Positions 26,700-36,154 of a stretch of 64,000 nt of DNA are shown here, one piece after another (position 1 is the first letter of the stretch; the number at the start of each line of letters is the position of its first letter). The notes beneath the pieces were generated by a model, which ran no database searches, was not told where the DNA came from, and was given only the letters and a program-made list of their open reading frames with translations. Source of the stretch: JAIQFL01 sp035295745 (GTDB lineage: Bacteria > Acidobacteriota > Terriglobia > Bryobacterales > Bryobacteraceae); NCBI GenBank assembly GCA_035295745.1, contig DATGIL010000071.1:124001-188000 (forward strand). The letters run 5' to 3'. The position numbers were made by a program, and so were the translations under genes.

Positions 26700-29600
26700 A
26701 TCTCTCGCGTATCTTTATTGAACGTCCGATCATGACCGCGCTGGTGGTCTTCGCCATCCTGCTGTTCGGAGCGATTGCGTTCCGGATCCTGCCAGTGGCG
26801 GCGTTGCCGAGCGTGGATTACCCCACGATCTCCGTGGCCGCGGCCGTGCCAGGCGCCAGTCCCGAAACCATGGCGTCATCCGTGGCGACTCCACTCGAGC
26901 GCGAATTCTCCACCATCGCGGGAATTCAGTCGATGAACTCGGTCAACCAGTTGGGGTCCACTGCGATCACCGTGCAGTTCACTCTCGACCGCAAGATTGA
27001 TGCGGCCGCTCAGGATGTGCAGGCTGCGATCGCGCGCGCCGGCGGCCGTCTGCCCACCAGCATGCCGCGGCCCCCTTCGTATCAGAAAGTGAACCCGGCC
27101 GAGCAGCCGGTGTTGTATCTGGCGCTCGACTCGAACACGCTGCCCATGTACACGGTCAACGAGTATGCGGACACCCTGCTCGCGCAGCGCATTTCGATGG
27201 TCACTGGGGTCTCGCGCGTGAACATCTTCGGCGCGCAGAAGTACGGCGTGCGCGTGCAAGTGGATCCTGACAAGCTGGCCGCACAGAACATCGGCATCGA
27301 CGAGGTCCAGCGCGCCATTGCATCGAGCAACACCAACCTTCCCACGGGACAGTTGGATGGCCAGAATCAGGCAATGACCATAGAGTCGTCGGGTACGCTG
27401 CCGAACGCATCGGCGTACCGCCCGATCATCGTGGCTTGGCGGAATGGCTCGCCGGTGCGGCTCGAACAGGTCGCGAACGTAATCGATAGCGTCGACAACA
27501 CCAAGCTCGCGGCGTGGTTCAACAACGTGCACGCAATCATCCTGGCGGTGCAGAAGCAGCCGGGAACGAATACTGTCGACGTGGTAGACAGCATCAAACA
27601 ACTCCTGCCGCAATTCCGCAAGGAGATTCCCCCAGCCATCGGACTGTCGATCGCCTTCGACGCCTCTGAGTCGATTCGCGGATCCATCCGCGATGTGGAA
27701 TTCACGCTGGTGCTGACGATCGCCGTGGTGGTGATGGTGATCTTCCTCTTCCTGCGGAACGTCTCGGCCACGCTGATTCCCGGATGTGCCGTGCCCTTCT
27801 CGATTGTGGGCACGTTCGCGGTGATGTACCTGCTCGATTACAGCTTGAACAATCTCTCGCTGATGGCGCTGACTCTGTCGGTAGGGTTCGTGGTGGACGA
27901 CGCTATCGTCATGTTGGAGAACATCGTCCGGCACATGGAATTGGGCGAGACTCGCATGATGGCCGCGCTCAAGGCGTCGCGCGAGATCGGCTTCACGATT
28001 CTCTCGATGACGGTCTCGCTGGTGGCGGTCTTCATTCCGGTGCTGTTCCTGGGCGGGATCGTCGGCCGGCTGCTGCACGAATTCTCCGTCACCATCGTAG
28101 TGGCGATTCTGATCTCGGGCTTCGTTTCGCTGAGCTTGACGCCCATGTTGGGAAGCCGCTTCCTCAAGTCGGAGCACGAGACGAAGCACGGGGCCGCGTA
28201 CCGGTTTCTGGAGGGCGGATTCAATTTGCTCACTAACTGGTATGAACGCACCCTGCGCATCGCGATGCGTTTCAGCCTGGCGACGCTCGCGGTCGCCCTT
28301 CTGATGCTGGTGGGGACGGTCTACTTATTCAGGACGATGCCCACTGGCTTCATTCCCAGCCAGGATAGCGGCTTCCTGTTCGGCGCGATGCTAGGCCCGC
28401 AGGATGTCTCGTTCGAATACATGGCGCGGCATGCGCACGCCGTGGGAGAGATTCTGCGCTCCCATCCCGACGTCAAGGATGTGGGCGTGTTCGTGCCCGG
28501 AATTACCGGCGGATTCAACTCCGGCATCGTCTTCGCGCATATGAAGCCGCGCGAACTGCGGACCCTCTCGGTGGATCAGATCATCGAACAGGTGCGGCCC
28601 AAGGTGGGCGCGGTGCCAGGCATCTTCACCTTCCTGCAGAATCCTCCGCCGATCACGCTGAGCGGGCAGAACGTCGGCGCCACCTCGTATCAGGTCACGT
28701 TGCAGAGCGTCAATTTGAACGAGATCTATACCTGGGCGCCGCAGGTCATGGGCAAGATGCAGCAACTCCCCGGCTTCGTCGACGTGACTACCGACATGCA
28801 GGTATCGAGCCCGCAGTTGATGGTGGACATCGATCGCGACCGTGCGTTATCCATGGGGATCACGCCGCAGCAGGTGCAGGATGCGCTGTTTAGCGGCTTC
28901 AGCCAGCGCGAGGTCTCGGTGATCTACGCGCCCGCCAATCAGTACTCGGTGATTCTGGAGGCCTCTCCGGAAGACCAGCGATCGCCCGAAGCGCTCTCCA
29001 AGCTGTATCTGCGCTCGTCGTCGGGATCGCTGGTGCCGCTCGACAGTGTGGTGAAGACCAGGCGTCAGACGGGACCGCTGCAGATCAACCACTTCGGCCA
29101 GTTGCCGGCGGTGACCATCGGATTCAATCTGAGGCCTGGATTTGCGCTCGGGCAATCGGCCCAGGCGGTGGAAGATGCCATTCGAGATCTGCGCATGCCG
29201 GCGACAATTACGGCCAGTTTCCAGGGAACGGTGAAGGAGTTCCAGAGTTCTTTCCAGAACCTCTCGCTTCTTTTGTTGGTGGCGATCCTGGTGATTTACA
29301 TCGTGCTGGGAATCCTGTACGAGAGCTTTATCCACCCGATCACGATTCTGTCGGGACTGCCGTCGGCCGTCTTCGGAGCGCTACTTACACTGGTGCTATT
29401 TAAGAAGCAGCTCGATCTCTTCGCGTTTGTGGGAATTATCATGCTGTTCGGCGTGGTGAAGAAGAACGCGATCATGATGATCGACTTCGCGATCGACGAG
29501 CGCCGCAAGGGCCACAGTGCTTATGATTCGATCTGGCAAGGGTGTCTGCTGCGATTCCGCCCGATCATGATGACCACGGTGGCGGCGTTGTTCGGCACGC

Positions 29601-29800
29601 TGCCGATCGCGCTCGGATACGGAGAAGGTGCCGATGCGCGCCAGCCTCTGGGACTGGCGGTAGTCGGCGGGTTGGTCGTAAGTCAGTTTCTGACGCTCTA
29701 TATCACGCCAGTGATTTACTTGTATCTGGAACGGTTCCAGGAGTGGATCACTGGTAATCGAACAGCAGTCGAGTCACCAAAAGAGTTAGCAGTGCGGTGA
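26696..29800 (+). CDS. RND multidrug efflux permease (AcrB/MdtB-type, HAE1)
   Basis: An inner-membrane proton-driven pump of 1,034 residues. N-terminus NLSRIFIERPIMTALVVFAILL is the classic first helix. The porter domain contains PSVDYPTISVAAAVPGASPETM. Helix 4 carries the proton-relay pair in GFVVDDAIVMLENIVRHM. The second half repeats the fold and ends with the FGVVKKNAIMMIDFA helix. The frame is open from 26405, but the ATG at 26696, overlapping the adaptor stop, matches the family start. Together they should expel hydrophobic compounds through an unlinked outer-membrane channel. Confidence 0.95.
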   Translation: MNLSRIFIERPIMTALVVFAILLFGAIAFRILPVAALPSVDYPTISVAAAVPGASPETMASSVATPLEREFSTIAGIQSMNSVNQLGSTAITVQFTLDRKIDAAAQDVQAAIARAGGRLPTSMPRPPSYQKVNPAEQPVLYLALDSNTLPMYTVNEYADTLLAQRISMVTGVSRVNIFGAQKYGVRVQVDPDKLAAQNIGIDEVQRAIASSNTNLPTGQLDGQNQAMTIESSGTLPNASAYRPIIVAWRNGSPVRLEQVANVIDSVDNTKLAAWFNNVHAIILAVQKQPGTNTVDVVDSIKQLLPQFRKEIPPAIGLSIAFDASESIRGSIRDVEFTLVLTIAVVVMVIFLFLRNVSATLIPGCAVPFSIVGTFAVMYLLDYSLNNLSLMALTLSVGFVVDDAIVMLENIVRHMELGETRMMAALKASREIGFTILSMTVSLVAVFIPVLFLGGIVGRLLHEFSVTIVVAILISGFVSLSLTPMLGSRFLKSEHETKHGAAYRFLEGGFNLLTNWYERTLRIAMRFSLATLAVALLMLVGTVYLFRTMPTGFIPSQDSGFLFGAMLGPQDVSFEYMARHAHAVGEILRSHPDVKDVGVFVPGITGGFNSGIVFAHMKPRELRTLSVDQIIEQVRPKVGAVPGIFTFLQNPPPITLSGQNVGATSYQVTLQSVNLNEIYTWAPQVMGKMQQLPGFVDVTTDMQVSSPQLMVDIDRDRALSMGITPQQVQDALFSGFSQREVSVIYAPANQYSVILEASPEDQRSPEALSKLYLRSSSGSLVPLDSVVKTRRQTGPLQINHFGQLPAVTIGFNLRPGFALGQSAQAVEDAIRDLRMPATITASFQGTVKEFQSSFQNLSLLLLVAILVIYIVLGILYESFIHPITILSGLPSAVFGALLTLVLFKKQLDLFAFVGIIMLFGVVKKNAIMMIDFAIDERRKGHSAYDSIWQGCLLRFRPIMMTTVAALFGTLPIALGYGEGADARQPLGLAVVGGLVVSQFLTLYITPVIYLYLERFQEWITGNRTAVESPKELAVR

Positions 29801-29992
29801 CGTGGCAGAGTGAGGCTCCGCTGCAAATTGTTGTGGTGAGTGCTTAACCGCAGCCCGCAAGGCGCAACGTGGCTGTTTGCGCCGCGCTCTCGACACGCCC
29901 GTCCAGTAGACCACGGGTCGCTCGAACACTGAGTCGGGTAGATCGCGCGGACGATCGTGCGCACACACACTGCCGCGAGGTCGTGTTACGCT

Positions 29993-32956
29993 GTGAAAAT
30001 TGTGAATGCTGACGCTTGGGCCAGCGTCGAAGCCCACTTTGACGCCCTACGTGACTTGTCTCCCGATCAGCGTGCCGCCGGCCTGGCAACTATTACCGAT
30101 GAGGAAGTGCGGCGCGAGGTAGCTTCCCTGCTCGATCATGCGCGGCCTGGCGAGACCATTGCCGCAGTGGTCGGTGCGGTGGCATACATGGCACAACCCA
30201 CCCAGACCAGTGGCCTTGGCGAAACTGCCGGGGCGGTGATCGGCCCCTACCACCTGTTACAAAAAATCGGCGAAGGCGGTATGGGCGAAGTCTGGCTGGC
30301 CGAACAGAGAGCGCCCGTACGTCGCCGCGTGGCGCTCAAACTGGTCAAAGCCGGCATGAACAGCCGGGAGATCATCGCGCGCTTCGAGGCCGAGCGCCAG
30401 GCGTTGGCCCTGATGGATCATCCGGCAATCGCGAAGGTGTTTGACGCCGGCGCAACTCCCCAGGGCGCTCCTTACTTCGTCATGGAGTACGTCGCGGGCG
30501 CTCCCATCACCACCTATTGCGACAATCACCGGTTGAGTACACGCGAACGCCTGGAACTGTTCCTGCGTGTCTGTGAGGGGGTGCAGCACGCGCATCAGAA
30601 GGCCGTCATCCATCGGGATTTGAAACCCTCCAACATCCTCGTGATGGAAGTGGATGGGAGGGCGGCTCCCAAGATTATCGACTTTGGAGTCGCCAAGGCG
30701 CTCACCCAAAAGCTGACTGCGGACTCGTTGTTCACCCGCCTGGGCACTCTCATCGGAACGCCGGAATACATGAGCCCGGAGCAGGCCAATTCGGCGGGTG
30801 AGGATATCGATACACGCACCGATGTCTACTCGCTCGGAGTGATTTTCTATGAATTGTTAGCCGGTGCGACGCCGCTCGACCTGAAGAAAGCGGCCCTGGA
30901 TGAGTTCCTCCGCCGGCTGCGGGAGGACGAACCACCCAAACCGAGCACGAGAATCCGCACGCAGGATCATGACACGTCCACCGCCGTAGCCCACAAACGG
31001 CAAACCGAGCCGGGGACGCTGACGAAACAGCTTCGGGGCGACCTGGACTCGATCGCGCTGAAGGCCCTGGAGAAAGATCGCGCGCGCCGTTATGGATCTC
31101 CCTCCGACTTCGCAGCCGATATCGGGCGATATCTCAGGAACGAAGCGGTGCTGGCGGTGCCACAGTCCGCCAGGTACCGCGCCCGCAAATTCGCACGCCG
31201 CTACCGGGTGGCACTAGCCACCGTCTGCGCATTCGTTCTGGTGATGGCTGCTGCAGCGGCCGTCAGCATCCGGCAAAGCGTGCGCGCGAACCGGGAGGCG
31301 GCGGCTGCGAAGGCGATCAATGATTTCCTGGAGTACGATTTGCTGGCCCAGGCCAGTTCCACCAACCAATCCGGGCTGGCATCTAAGCCCGACCCGGAGT
31401 TGAAGGTGAGAACTGCACTGGACCGGGCCGCCCTCCGCATCGCAGGCAAATTCGACCGCCAACCCGAGGTGGAGGCCGCTATTCGCGACACCATGGGGCA
31501 GACCTACATGGACCTCGGCTCTTATCCAGCGGCACGCGCACAATTGGAGCGGGCACGAGATCTGTTTCGCCGCTCGCTCGGGCCTGAAAATCCCAAGACT
31601 CTCACCACCATGAGACGCCTTGGCAATCTTGCCCGCATTCAGGCAAACTACCCCGAGGCCGAGGCGATCCTCAGCCAAACGGTACAGATCCAGAGTCGCG
31701 TGCTCGGCCCCGAGCATCCCGACACACTCATTTCCATGAACGGTCTGGCCCTCGCCTATATCTATCGGGCAAAGTACCCGCAGGCGGAAAGTCTCCAGAG
31801 CAAGACTCTGGAGATCCAACGCCGGCTGCTGGGCCCCGAGAATCCTCGTACTCTCGATTCGATGAGCGTTCTGGCCCATGTGAATCAACTTCAGGCGAAC
31901 TACCCGAAAGCCGAGGCCCTCTACAGCCAGGTCGTGGAGATTCAGCGCCGCGTCTTGGGTCCGGAGCATCCGAGCACAGTCGGTTCCATGAGCAATCTTG
32001 CCAATGTTTACGTCTTCCAGAGCAAGTACGCGCAGGCGGAGGAACTCTACAGCCGGTCCTTGGAAATCCAGCGTCACGTGTCGGGTCCCGAGCATCCCGA
32101 CACCCTGCGTCCCATGAACAATCTGGCGGTTGTGTATACCTATGAGGGCAAATACGAACAGGCCGAGACGCTCAATCGCCATCTCCTGGACCTTCGAAAA
32201 CGCCTACTCGGTCCCGAGAATCCCGAAACGGTCAGTAACATGAACAATCTTGCCGTGGTCTGCTCTTACGAGGGGAAGTATGCGCAGGCCGAGGCATTGG
32301 ACGCTGAAGTCCTGGAGATTCGGCGGCGTTTGTTGGGTCCCGAACATCCCGACGTCGTGTCATCCATGGGCAATCTGGCGGCCGTCTACAGCTATCAAGG
32401 CAAATATGCGCAGGCCGAGGCGCTTCAGCGCCAGGTCCTGGAGATTCAGCGCCGTGTATTGGGTCCCCAGCACACCGGCACGCTTTCCACCCTGTCCGAG
32501 TTTGTGTTCATCTACCAACGGCAGGGCAAATTTGCCTTGGCAGAGACCTATGCCGCTCAAGCACTGGCAGGTCGACGGAAAACCCTGGGTTCCGATCACC
32601 CGAACACCATGGCCTCGGCTGCGGATCTGGCACTCGCCTATATCTCGCAGGGGAAGTTCGCGGAAAGCGAGCCTCTCGCGCGGGAGGCATTGGAGACCAA
32701 TCGCAAGAAGCGGCCGGACGACTGGGCACGATTCCGCGCCGAGAGCCTGCTGGGGGCGAGCCTGGCCGGACAGAAGAAATATGCCGAAGCCGAACCGCTG
32801 TTGCTGGAAGGCTATCAAGGTATGGCCGCCCGCAAAGACCGGATCGGGGTCCCGGATTGGTATCATATCGACCGCGCCCGCGAATGGATTGTGCAACTTT
32901 ACCAGGCATCGGGCAAGCCAGACAAAGCTGCCGGGTGGCGAAAAGGTACGCTGTGA
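29993..32956 (+). CDS. Ser/Thr protein kinase with C-terminal kinesin-light-chain-type TPRs
   Basis: About 987 residues. Eukaryotic-like kinase domain (about 82-360) with GEGGMGEVWLAEQ (P-loop), VALKLVK (Lys), VIHRDLKPSNIL (catalytic loop), IIDFGVAKA (DFG) and GTPEYMSPEQA (activation loop), so it should be active. A single membrane helix follows (VALATVCAFVLVMAAAAAV). The extracytoplasmic part has nine tandem 42-residue TPRs. This fusion is common in Acidobacteriota and Planctomycetes; the TPR part likely binds a partner or peptide and signals to the kinase inside. GTG 29993 is preferred over GTG 29957 because the conserved part begins just after it. Confidence 0.9.
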   Translation: MKIVNADAWASVEAHFDALRDLSPDQRAAGLATITDEEVRREVASLLDHARPGETIAAVVGAVAYMAQPTQTSGLGETAGAVIGPYHLLQKIGEGGMGEVWLAEQRAPVRRRVALKLVKAGMNSREIIARFEAERQALALMDHPAIAKVFDAGATPQGAPYFVMEYVAGAPITTYCDNHRLSTRERLELFLRVCEGVQHAHQKAVIHRDLKPSNILVMEVDGRAAPKIIDFGVAKALTQKLTADSLFTRLGTLIGTPEYMSPEQANSAGEDIDTRTDVYSLGVIFYELLAGATPLDLKKAALDEFLRRLREDEPPKPSTRIRTQDHDTSTAVAHKRQTEPGTLTKQLRGDLDSIALKALEKDRARRYGSPSDFAADIGRYLRNEAVLAVPQSARYRARKFARRYRVALATVCAFVLVMAAAAAVSIRQSVRANREAAAAKAINDFLEYDLLAQASSTNQSGLASKPDPELKVRTALDRAALRIAGKFDRQPEVEAAIRDTMGQTYMDLGSYPAARAQLERARDLFRRSLGPENPKTLTTMRRLGNLARIQANYPEAEAILSQTVQIQSRVLGPEHPDTLISMNGLALAYIYRAKYPQAESLQSKTLEIQRRLLGPENPRTLDSMSVLAHVNQLQANYPKAEALYSQVVEIQRRVLGPEHPSTVGSMSNLANVYVFQSKYAQAEELYSRSLEIQRHVSGPEHPDTLRPMNNLAVVYTYEGKYEQAETLNRHLLDLRKRLLGPENPETVSNMNNLAVVCSYEGKYAQAEALDAEVLEIRRRLLGPEHPDVVSSMGNLAAVYSYQGKYAQAEALQRQVLEIQRRVLGPQHTGTLSTLSEFVFIYQRQGKFALAETYAAQALAGRRKTLGSDHPNTMASAADLALAYISQGKFAESEPLAREALETNRKKRPDDWARFRAESLLGASLAGQKKYAEAEPLLLEGYQGMAARKDRIGVPDWYHIDRAREWIVQLYQASGKPDKAAGWRKGTL
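31577..32710 (+). repeat. Nine tandem 126-base units coding 42-residue TPRs
   Basis: Within the kinase gene, nine consecutive units each begin with a variant of LGPEHPDTL and carry YAQAEAL and LEIQRR at fixed positions. The units are similar but not identical (for example HP/NP, LGP/SGP), with the last two most divergent, indicating old duplication with continued drift. Confidence 0.9.
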
Positions 32957-32985
32957 AGCCGACAGCCTTGGCCGCCGGCGAAATC

Positions 32986-34353
32986 TCATTCCTGCGAGCC
33001 TGGTGAAGTGACGACGGCGTCCAGAGAGCCTTTCGCCAGGCGCACGCGAATCCTCGTGCCGGGCGGCGCCTCAGCACTATCCTTCACGATGCCGTCGGGC
33101 GAGGAGACGATCGCGTAGCCCCGATCGAGGATGCGCAAGGGGCTCAACTGCTCGAGCTTGGCGGTAAGGCGCTCGAACGCGCCGCGGCGTTCTGCAAGAC
33201 GCTGCCGGATGGTTTGCAGGAGCACGGTGTGCGCGGTGTCGAGACGCCGGCGATCGGCAGCCAGCCGCGGACGAACGTCGAACCGCTGGAGCCGGGCGTC
33301 GAGGGCGCGGCGGGCGCGTTCCCGCGTCTCCAGTGTGAGGCGGATGCGTTCGCGCAAACGGTAATCGAGCTCGTCAATGCGCTGCAGGCCGCGGCCGATG
33401 CGCCGGTGAAGCACATTGAGGGCGCGTTCGATGCCCTGCTGGCGCAGACGGCGATCGAGCATGGCGAGGCGATAGCGCACCGCCTGCCCGCCTTTGGTCT
33501 GCAATGCCGCGATACGGTCCACCAGTTCTTCGCGCGTGCAGACCACCATCTCGGCGGCGGCGGAGGGAGTGGGAGCGCGCAGGTCAGCTACAAAATCGGC
33601 GATGGTCACGTCGGTTTCGTGGCCGACTGCCGAGACCACGGGAACCGCGCAACGCGAGATGGCACGGGCGACGGCTTCCGAATTGAAACTCCAGAGGTCT
33701 TCGAGCGATCCGCCCCCGCGGCCGACGATCACGAGGTCGGGCCAGCGCGTGCGGCTGAAGTAGTCGATGGCGCGGCAGATTTCTTCGATCGACCCGTCGC
33801 CCTGCACCAGGGCAGGGAAGAGACGAATGTGCAAGCCGGGAAATCGGCGCGTGAGGATCTGGACCATGTCGGCGATGGCGGCTCCGCGCGGCGAGGTGAC
33901 GATGCCGATGCGTCGCGGAAAGCGCGGCAGCGGGCGCTTCCGTTCGGCGGCGAAAAGTCCCTCGGCCGCCAGTTTCCTCTTGAGCTGCTCGAATGCCACC
34001 TGCAAGGCGCCGAGACCTTGCGGCTCGATGGCTTCCACCTGCAATTGATACTGACCGCGGGCTTCGTAGACGTCGATGCGGCCGCGAGCGAGAACGGCCA
34101 TGCCGTCCTGAGGCCGGAATTTCCAGTAGCGGTGGGCGGAGCGGAACGCCACGCAGCTCACCTGGGCCTCGCGTTCCTTCAAGGTGAAGTAATAATGCCC
34201 ACTGGTCGCAAGTTTGAGGCCGGATATTTCACCCGAGACCCAGATGTCGGTGAATTCGGAATCGAGCACCGAGCGGATAGCGGTATTCAATTCACCGACG
34301 GTGAAGACGCGCCGCTGCGGGGTGAGGTCGAATTCGAGGGCGAATTGCTCCAC
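32986..34353 (-). CDS. xseA: Exodeoxyribonuclease VII large subunit
   Basis: XseA is the catalytic subunit of ExoVII, which degrades single-stranded DNA from both ends with XseB. The 455-residue protein has the N-terminal OB fold (VFTVGELNTAIRSVLDSEFTDIWVSGEIS), the catalytic domain (RRIGIVTSPRGAAIADMVQIL, VIVGRGGGSLEDLWSFNSE, SAVGHETDVTIADFVADLRAPTPSAAAE) and a long coiled-coil C-terminal region. The frame extends to 34467; the GTG at 34353 is just before the conserved start and has a TACCAT element six bases upstream. xseB is not adjacent. The gene is divergent from ggt and ends 29 bases from the kinase gene. Confidence 0.94.
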   Translation of the reverse strand: MEQFALEFDLTPQRRVFTVGELNTAIRSVLDSEFTDIWVSGEISGLKLATSGHYYFTLKEREAQVSCVAFRSAHRYWKFRPQDGMAVLARGRIDVYEARGQYQLQVEAIEPQGLGALQVAFEQLKRKLAAEGLFAAERKRPLPRFPRRIGIVTSPRGAAIADMVQILTRRFPGLHIRLFPALVQGDGSIEEICRAIDYFSRTRWPDLVIVGRGGGSLEDLWSFNSEAVARAISRCAVPVVSAVGHETDVTIADFVADLRAPTPSAAAEMVVCTREELVDRIAALQTKGGQAVRYRLAMLDRRLRQQGIERALNVLHRRIGRGLQRIDELDYRLRERIRLTLETRERARRALDARLQRFDVRPRLAADRRRLDTAHTVLLQTIRQRLAERRGAFERLTAKLEQLSPLRILDRGYAIVSSPDGIVKDSAEAPPGTRIRVRLAKGSLDAVVTSPGSQE

Positions 34354-34359
34354 GCCGCT

Positions 34360-34365
34360 ATGGTA
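34360..34365 (-). promoter_or_regulatory. -10-like hexamer TACCAT before xseA
   Basis: On the minus strand TACCAT ends six bases before the GTG start of xseA. The spacing suggests a leaderless transcript and also supports the GTG start choice. Confidence 0.3.
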
Positions 34366-34377
34366 ACGCGATGACGT

Positions 34378-34410
34378 GGAGCAGGCCGTGACAGTTCGGT
34401 GACCTGCTCC
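34378..34410. promoter_or_regulatory. Inverted repeat between divergent xseA and ggt
   Basis: GGAGCAGG (34378-34385) and CCTGCTCC (34403-34410) are perfect complements around a 17-base spacer that also holds two GTGAC direct repeats. Its place between two divergent promoters suggests an operator. No regulator gene is adjacent. Confidence 0.4.
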
Positions 34411-34469
34411 AGGTTCAATCAGTGCTTGCGTCATACAGATAAAACCCGAGTCCGCGCGCGACGTCATAG

Positions 34470-34475
34470 TAGAAT
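34470..34475 (+). promoter_or_regulatory. -10-like hexamer TAGAAT before ggt
   Basis: TAGAAT ends seven bases before the ATG at 34483, the same geometry as at 3241. No Shine-Dalgarno and no good -35. Confidence 0.35.
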
Positions 34476-34482
34476 CGAGTGT

Positions 34483-36147
34483 ATGCGCCGCATCCTAGCT
34501 CTTCTGCTCTTCGCGGCCGCCTTGCCTGTGTGGGCCGCGCAGCCGGTGCGGGCGCGACACGGTATGGTGGTCTCTCGCGAACGTCACGCTACCGAGGCCG
34601 GACTCAAGATTCTTCAAGCTGGAGGGAACGCCATCGATGCCGCGGTCGCGGTGGGCTTCGCCCTGGCGGTGACGCATCCCTCGGCGGGCAACATCGGCGG
34701 CGGCGGATTCATGCTGGTGCGCCTGTCGGACGGCCGGACCACGTTCATCGATTTTCGCGAACGTGCTCCCGGAGCGGCCTCCCGCGATATGTATCTCGAC
34801 GCATCGGGCAAAGCTACGGAAGATAGCACCGTCGGATACCGTGCGTCCGGCGTTCCGGGCACAGTGCGCGGCCTGGAGTACGCTTCGAAGAAATATGGAA
34901 AGAAGCCTTGGGCCGATCTGGTCCGCCCGGCAGTGGAGTTGGCGTCGAAAGGCTTCGAGCTCTCCTACGCCCAGGCGCAAGGACTTCGTTCGGGAGGCCG
35001 CGGCTTGAGTCGATTCCCCGAATCGAATCGCATTTTCCTGCGCGGCGGCAAGTATTACGAGCCCGGCGAAGTGCTGGTCCAGAGCGATCTGGGCCACACC
35101 CTCGAACGAATCGCGTCGCTCGGCGCGAAGGACTTCTATGAAGGCGAGACGGCGCGCCTGCTCGCGAAGGACATGCAGGAGCACGGCGGCCTCATCACAC
35201 TTGAAGATCTCAAGGGATACGCCGCCATCGAGCGCAAGCCGATGACGGGCACGTATCGCGGTTACGACATCATCACGTCTCCGCCGCCCAGCTCCGGTGG
35301 TGTGGGCATTCTACAGATGCTCGGGGTACTGGAAGGCACTGGATATGAGAAGGGTGGCGCGGGCTCCGCTTCCGTCGTCCACTACATGACCGAGGCGATG
35401 CGGCGGTACTTCGCAGATCGTTCCGAGCATCTGGGAGATCCGGACTTCGTGAAGGTGCCGCTTAGTTCGCTGCTCGATCCGGCGTACATTCGCAAGCTGC
35501 GGGCTTCGATCGATCCGGAACGCGCCACGCCTTCGAGCGAGATTCACGCTGCCAGGTTTACAGGCCACGAGTCGAACGAAACCACGCATTTTTCGGTGGC
35601 GGATGGCGATGGCAACATCGCGATTGTAACGTACACACTCAACGGCGGCTACGGCAGCAAGGTCACGGCCACCGGACTCGGATTCCTGCTGAACAATGAA
35701 ATGGACGACTTCGCGCCCAAGCCGGGCGAGGCCAACATGTACGGGCTGATTCAGGGCGAGGCCAACGCCATCCAGCCACATAAGACACCCCTTTCTTCCA
35801 TGGTGCCTACCATCGTGATGAAAGACGGCAAGCCGCTGCTTGCTTTGGGATCTCCCGGCGGTCCCACGATCATCAATACGGTATTCGAGGTGATGGTCAA
35901 TGTGCTCGATTTCGGCATGAATGTGCAGGACGCCGTCAACTGGCCGCGTTTCCACCACCAGTGGCTACCCGACGAACTGCGGATGGAACCGGGCTACTCG
36001 CCCGACACCGTCGCGCTTCTTGAAAAGCGGGGCTACACCGTGAAACGCGTGGCCAACCAGGGGGAGGTCGCCGCCATTCGTTTCAATGGTGAGTGGCTCG
36101 AAGGCGCGGCCGATCCGAGAACTGAAGGCACCGCGGAAGGACACTAA
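34483..36147 (+). CDS. ggt: Gamma-glutamyltransferase
   Basis: GGT is a periplasmic N-terminal-nucleophile hydrolase that cleaves gamma-glutamyl bonds of glutathione and related compounds. The 554-residue precursor has a signal peptide (LALLLFAAALPVWAAQ). The autoprocessing and nucleophile Thr lies in NETTHFSV (around residue 365), followed by DGDGNIAIVTYTLNGGYGSK. Substrate-binding motifs PPPSSGGVG and LALGSPGGPTII are present, so both subunits are intact. The frame opens at 34399, but the ATG at 34483 begins the signal peptide. It is followed after seven bases by a TIM-barrel gene, probably co-transcribed. Confidence 0.94.
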   Translation: MRRILALLLFAAALPVWAAQPVRARHGMVVSRERHATEAGLKILQAGGNAIDAAVAVGFALAVTHPSAGNIGGGGFMLVRLSDGRTTFIDFRERAPGAASRDMYLDASGKATEDSTVGYRASGVPGTVRGLEYASKKYGKKPWADLVRPAVELASKGFELSYAQAQGLRSGGRGLSRFPESNRIFLRGGKYYEPGEVLVQSDLGHTLERIASLGAKDFYEGETARLLAKDMQEHGGLITLEDLKGYAAIERKPMTGTYRGYDIITSPPPSSGGVGILQMLGVLEGTGYEKGGAGSASVVHYMTEAMRRYFADRSEHLGDPDFVKVPLSSLLDPAYIRKLRASIDPERATPSSEIHAARFTGHESNETTHFSVADGDGNIAIVTYTLNGGYGSKVTATGLGFLLNNEMDDFAPKPGEANMYGLIQGEANAIQPHKTPLSSMVPTIVMKDGKPLLALGSPGGPTIINTVFEVMVNVLDFGMNVQDAVNWPRFHHQWLPDELRMEPGYSPDTVALLEKRGYTVKRVANQGEVAAIRFNGEWLEGAADPRTEGTAEGH

Positions 36148-36154
36148 CCACCAG

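Noticed and set aside
29868..29900. Fourth REP-like copy before the kinase gene
   Set aside because: Only short shared pieces (TGTTTGC, GCCGCG, TCGACAC) with different spacing and no second arm; too weak to list as a repeat.
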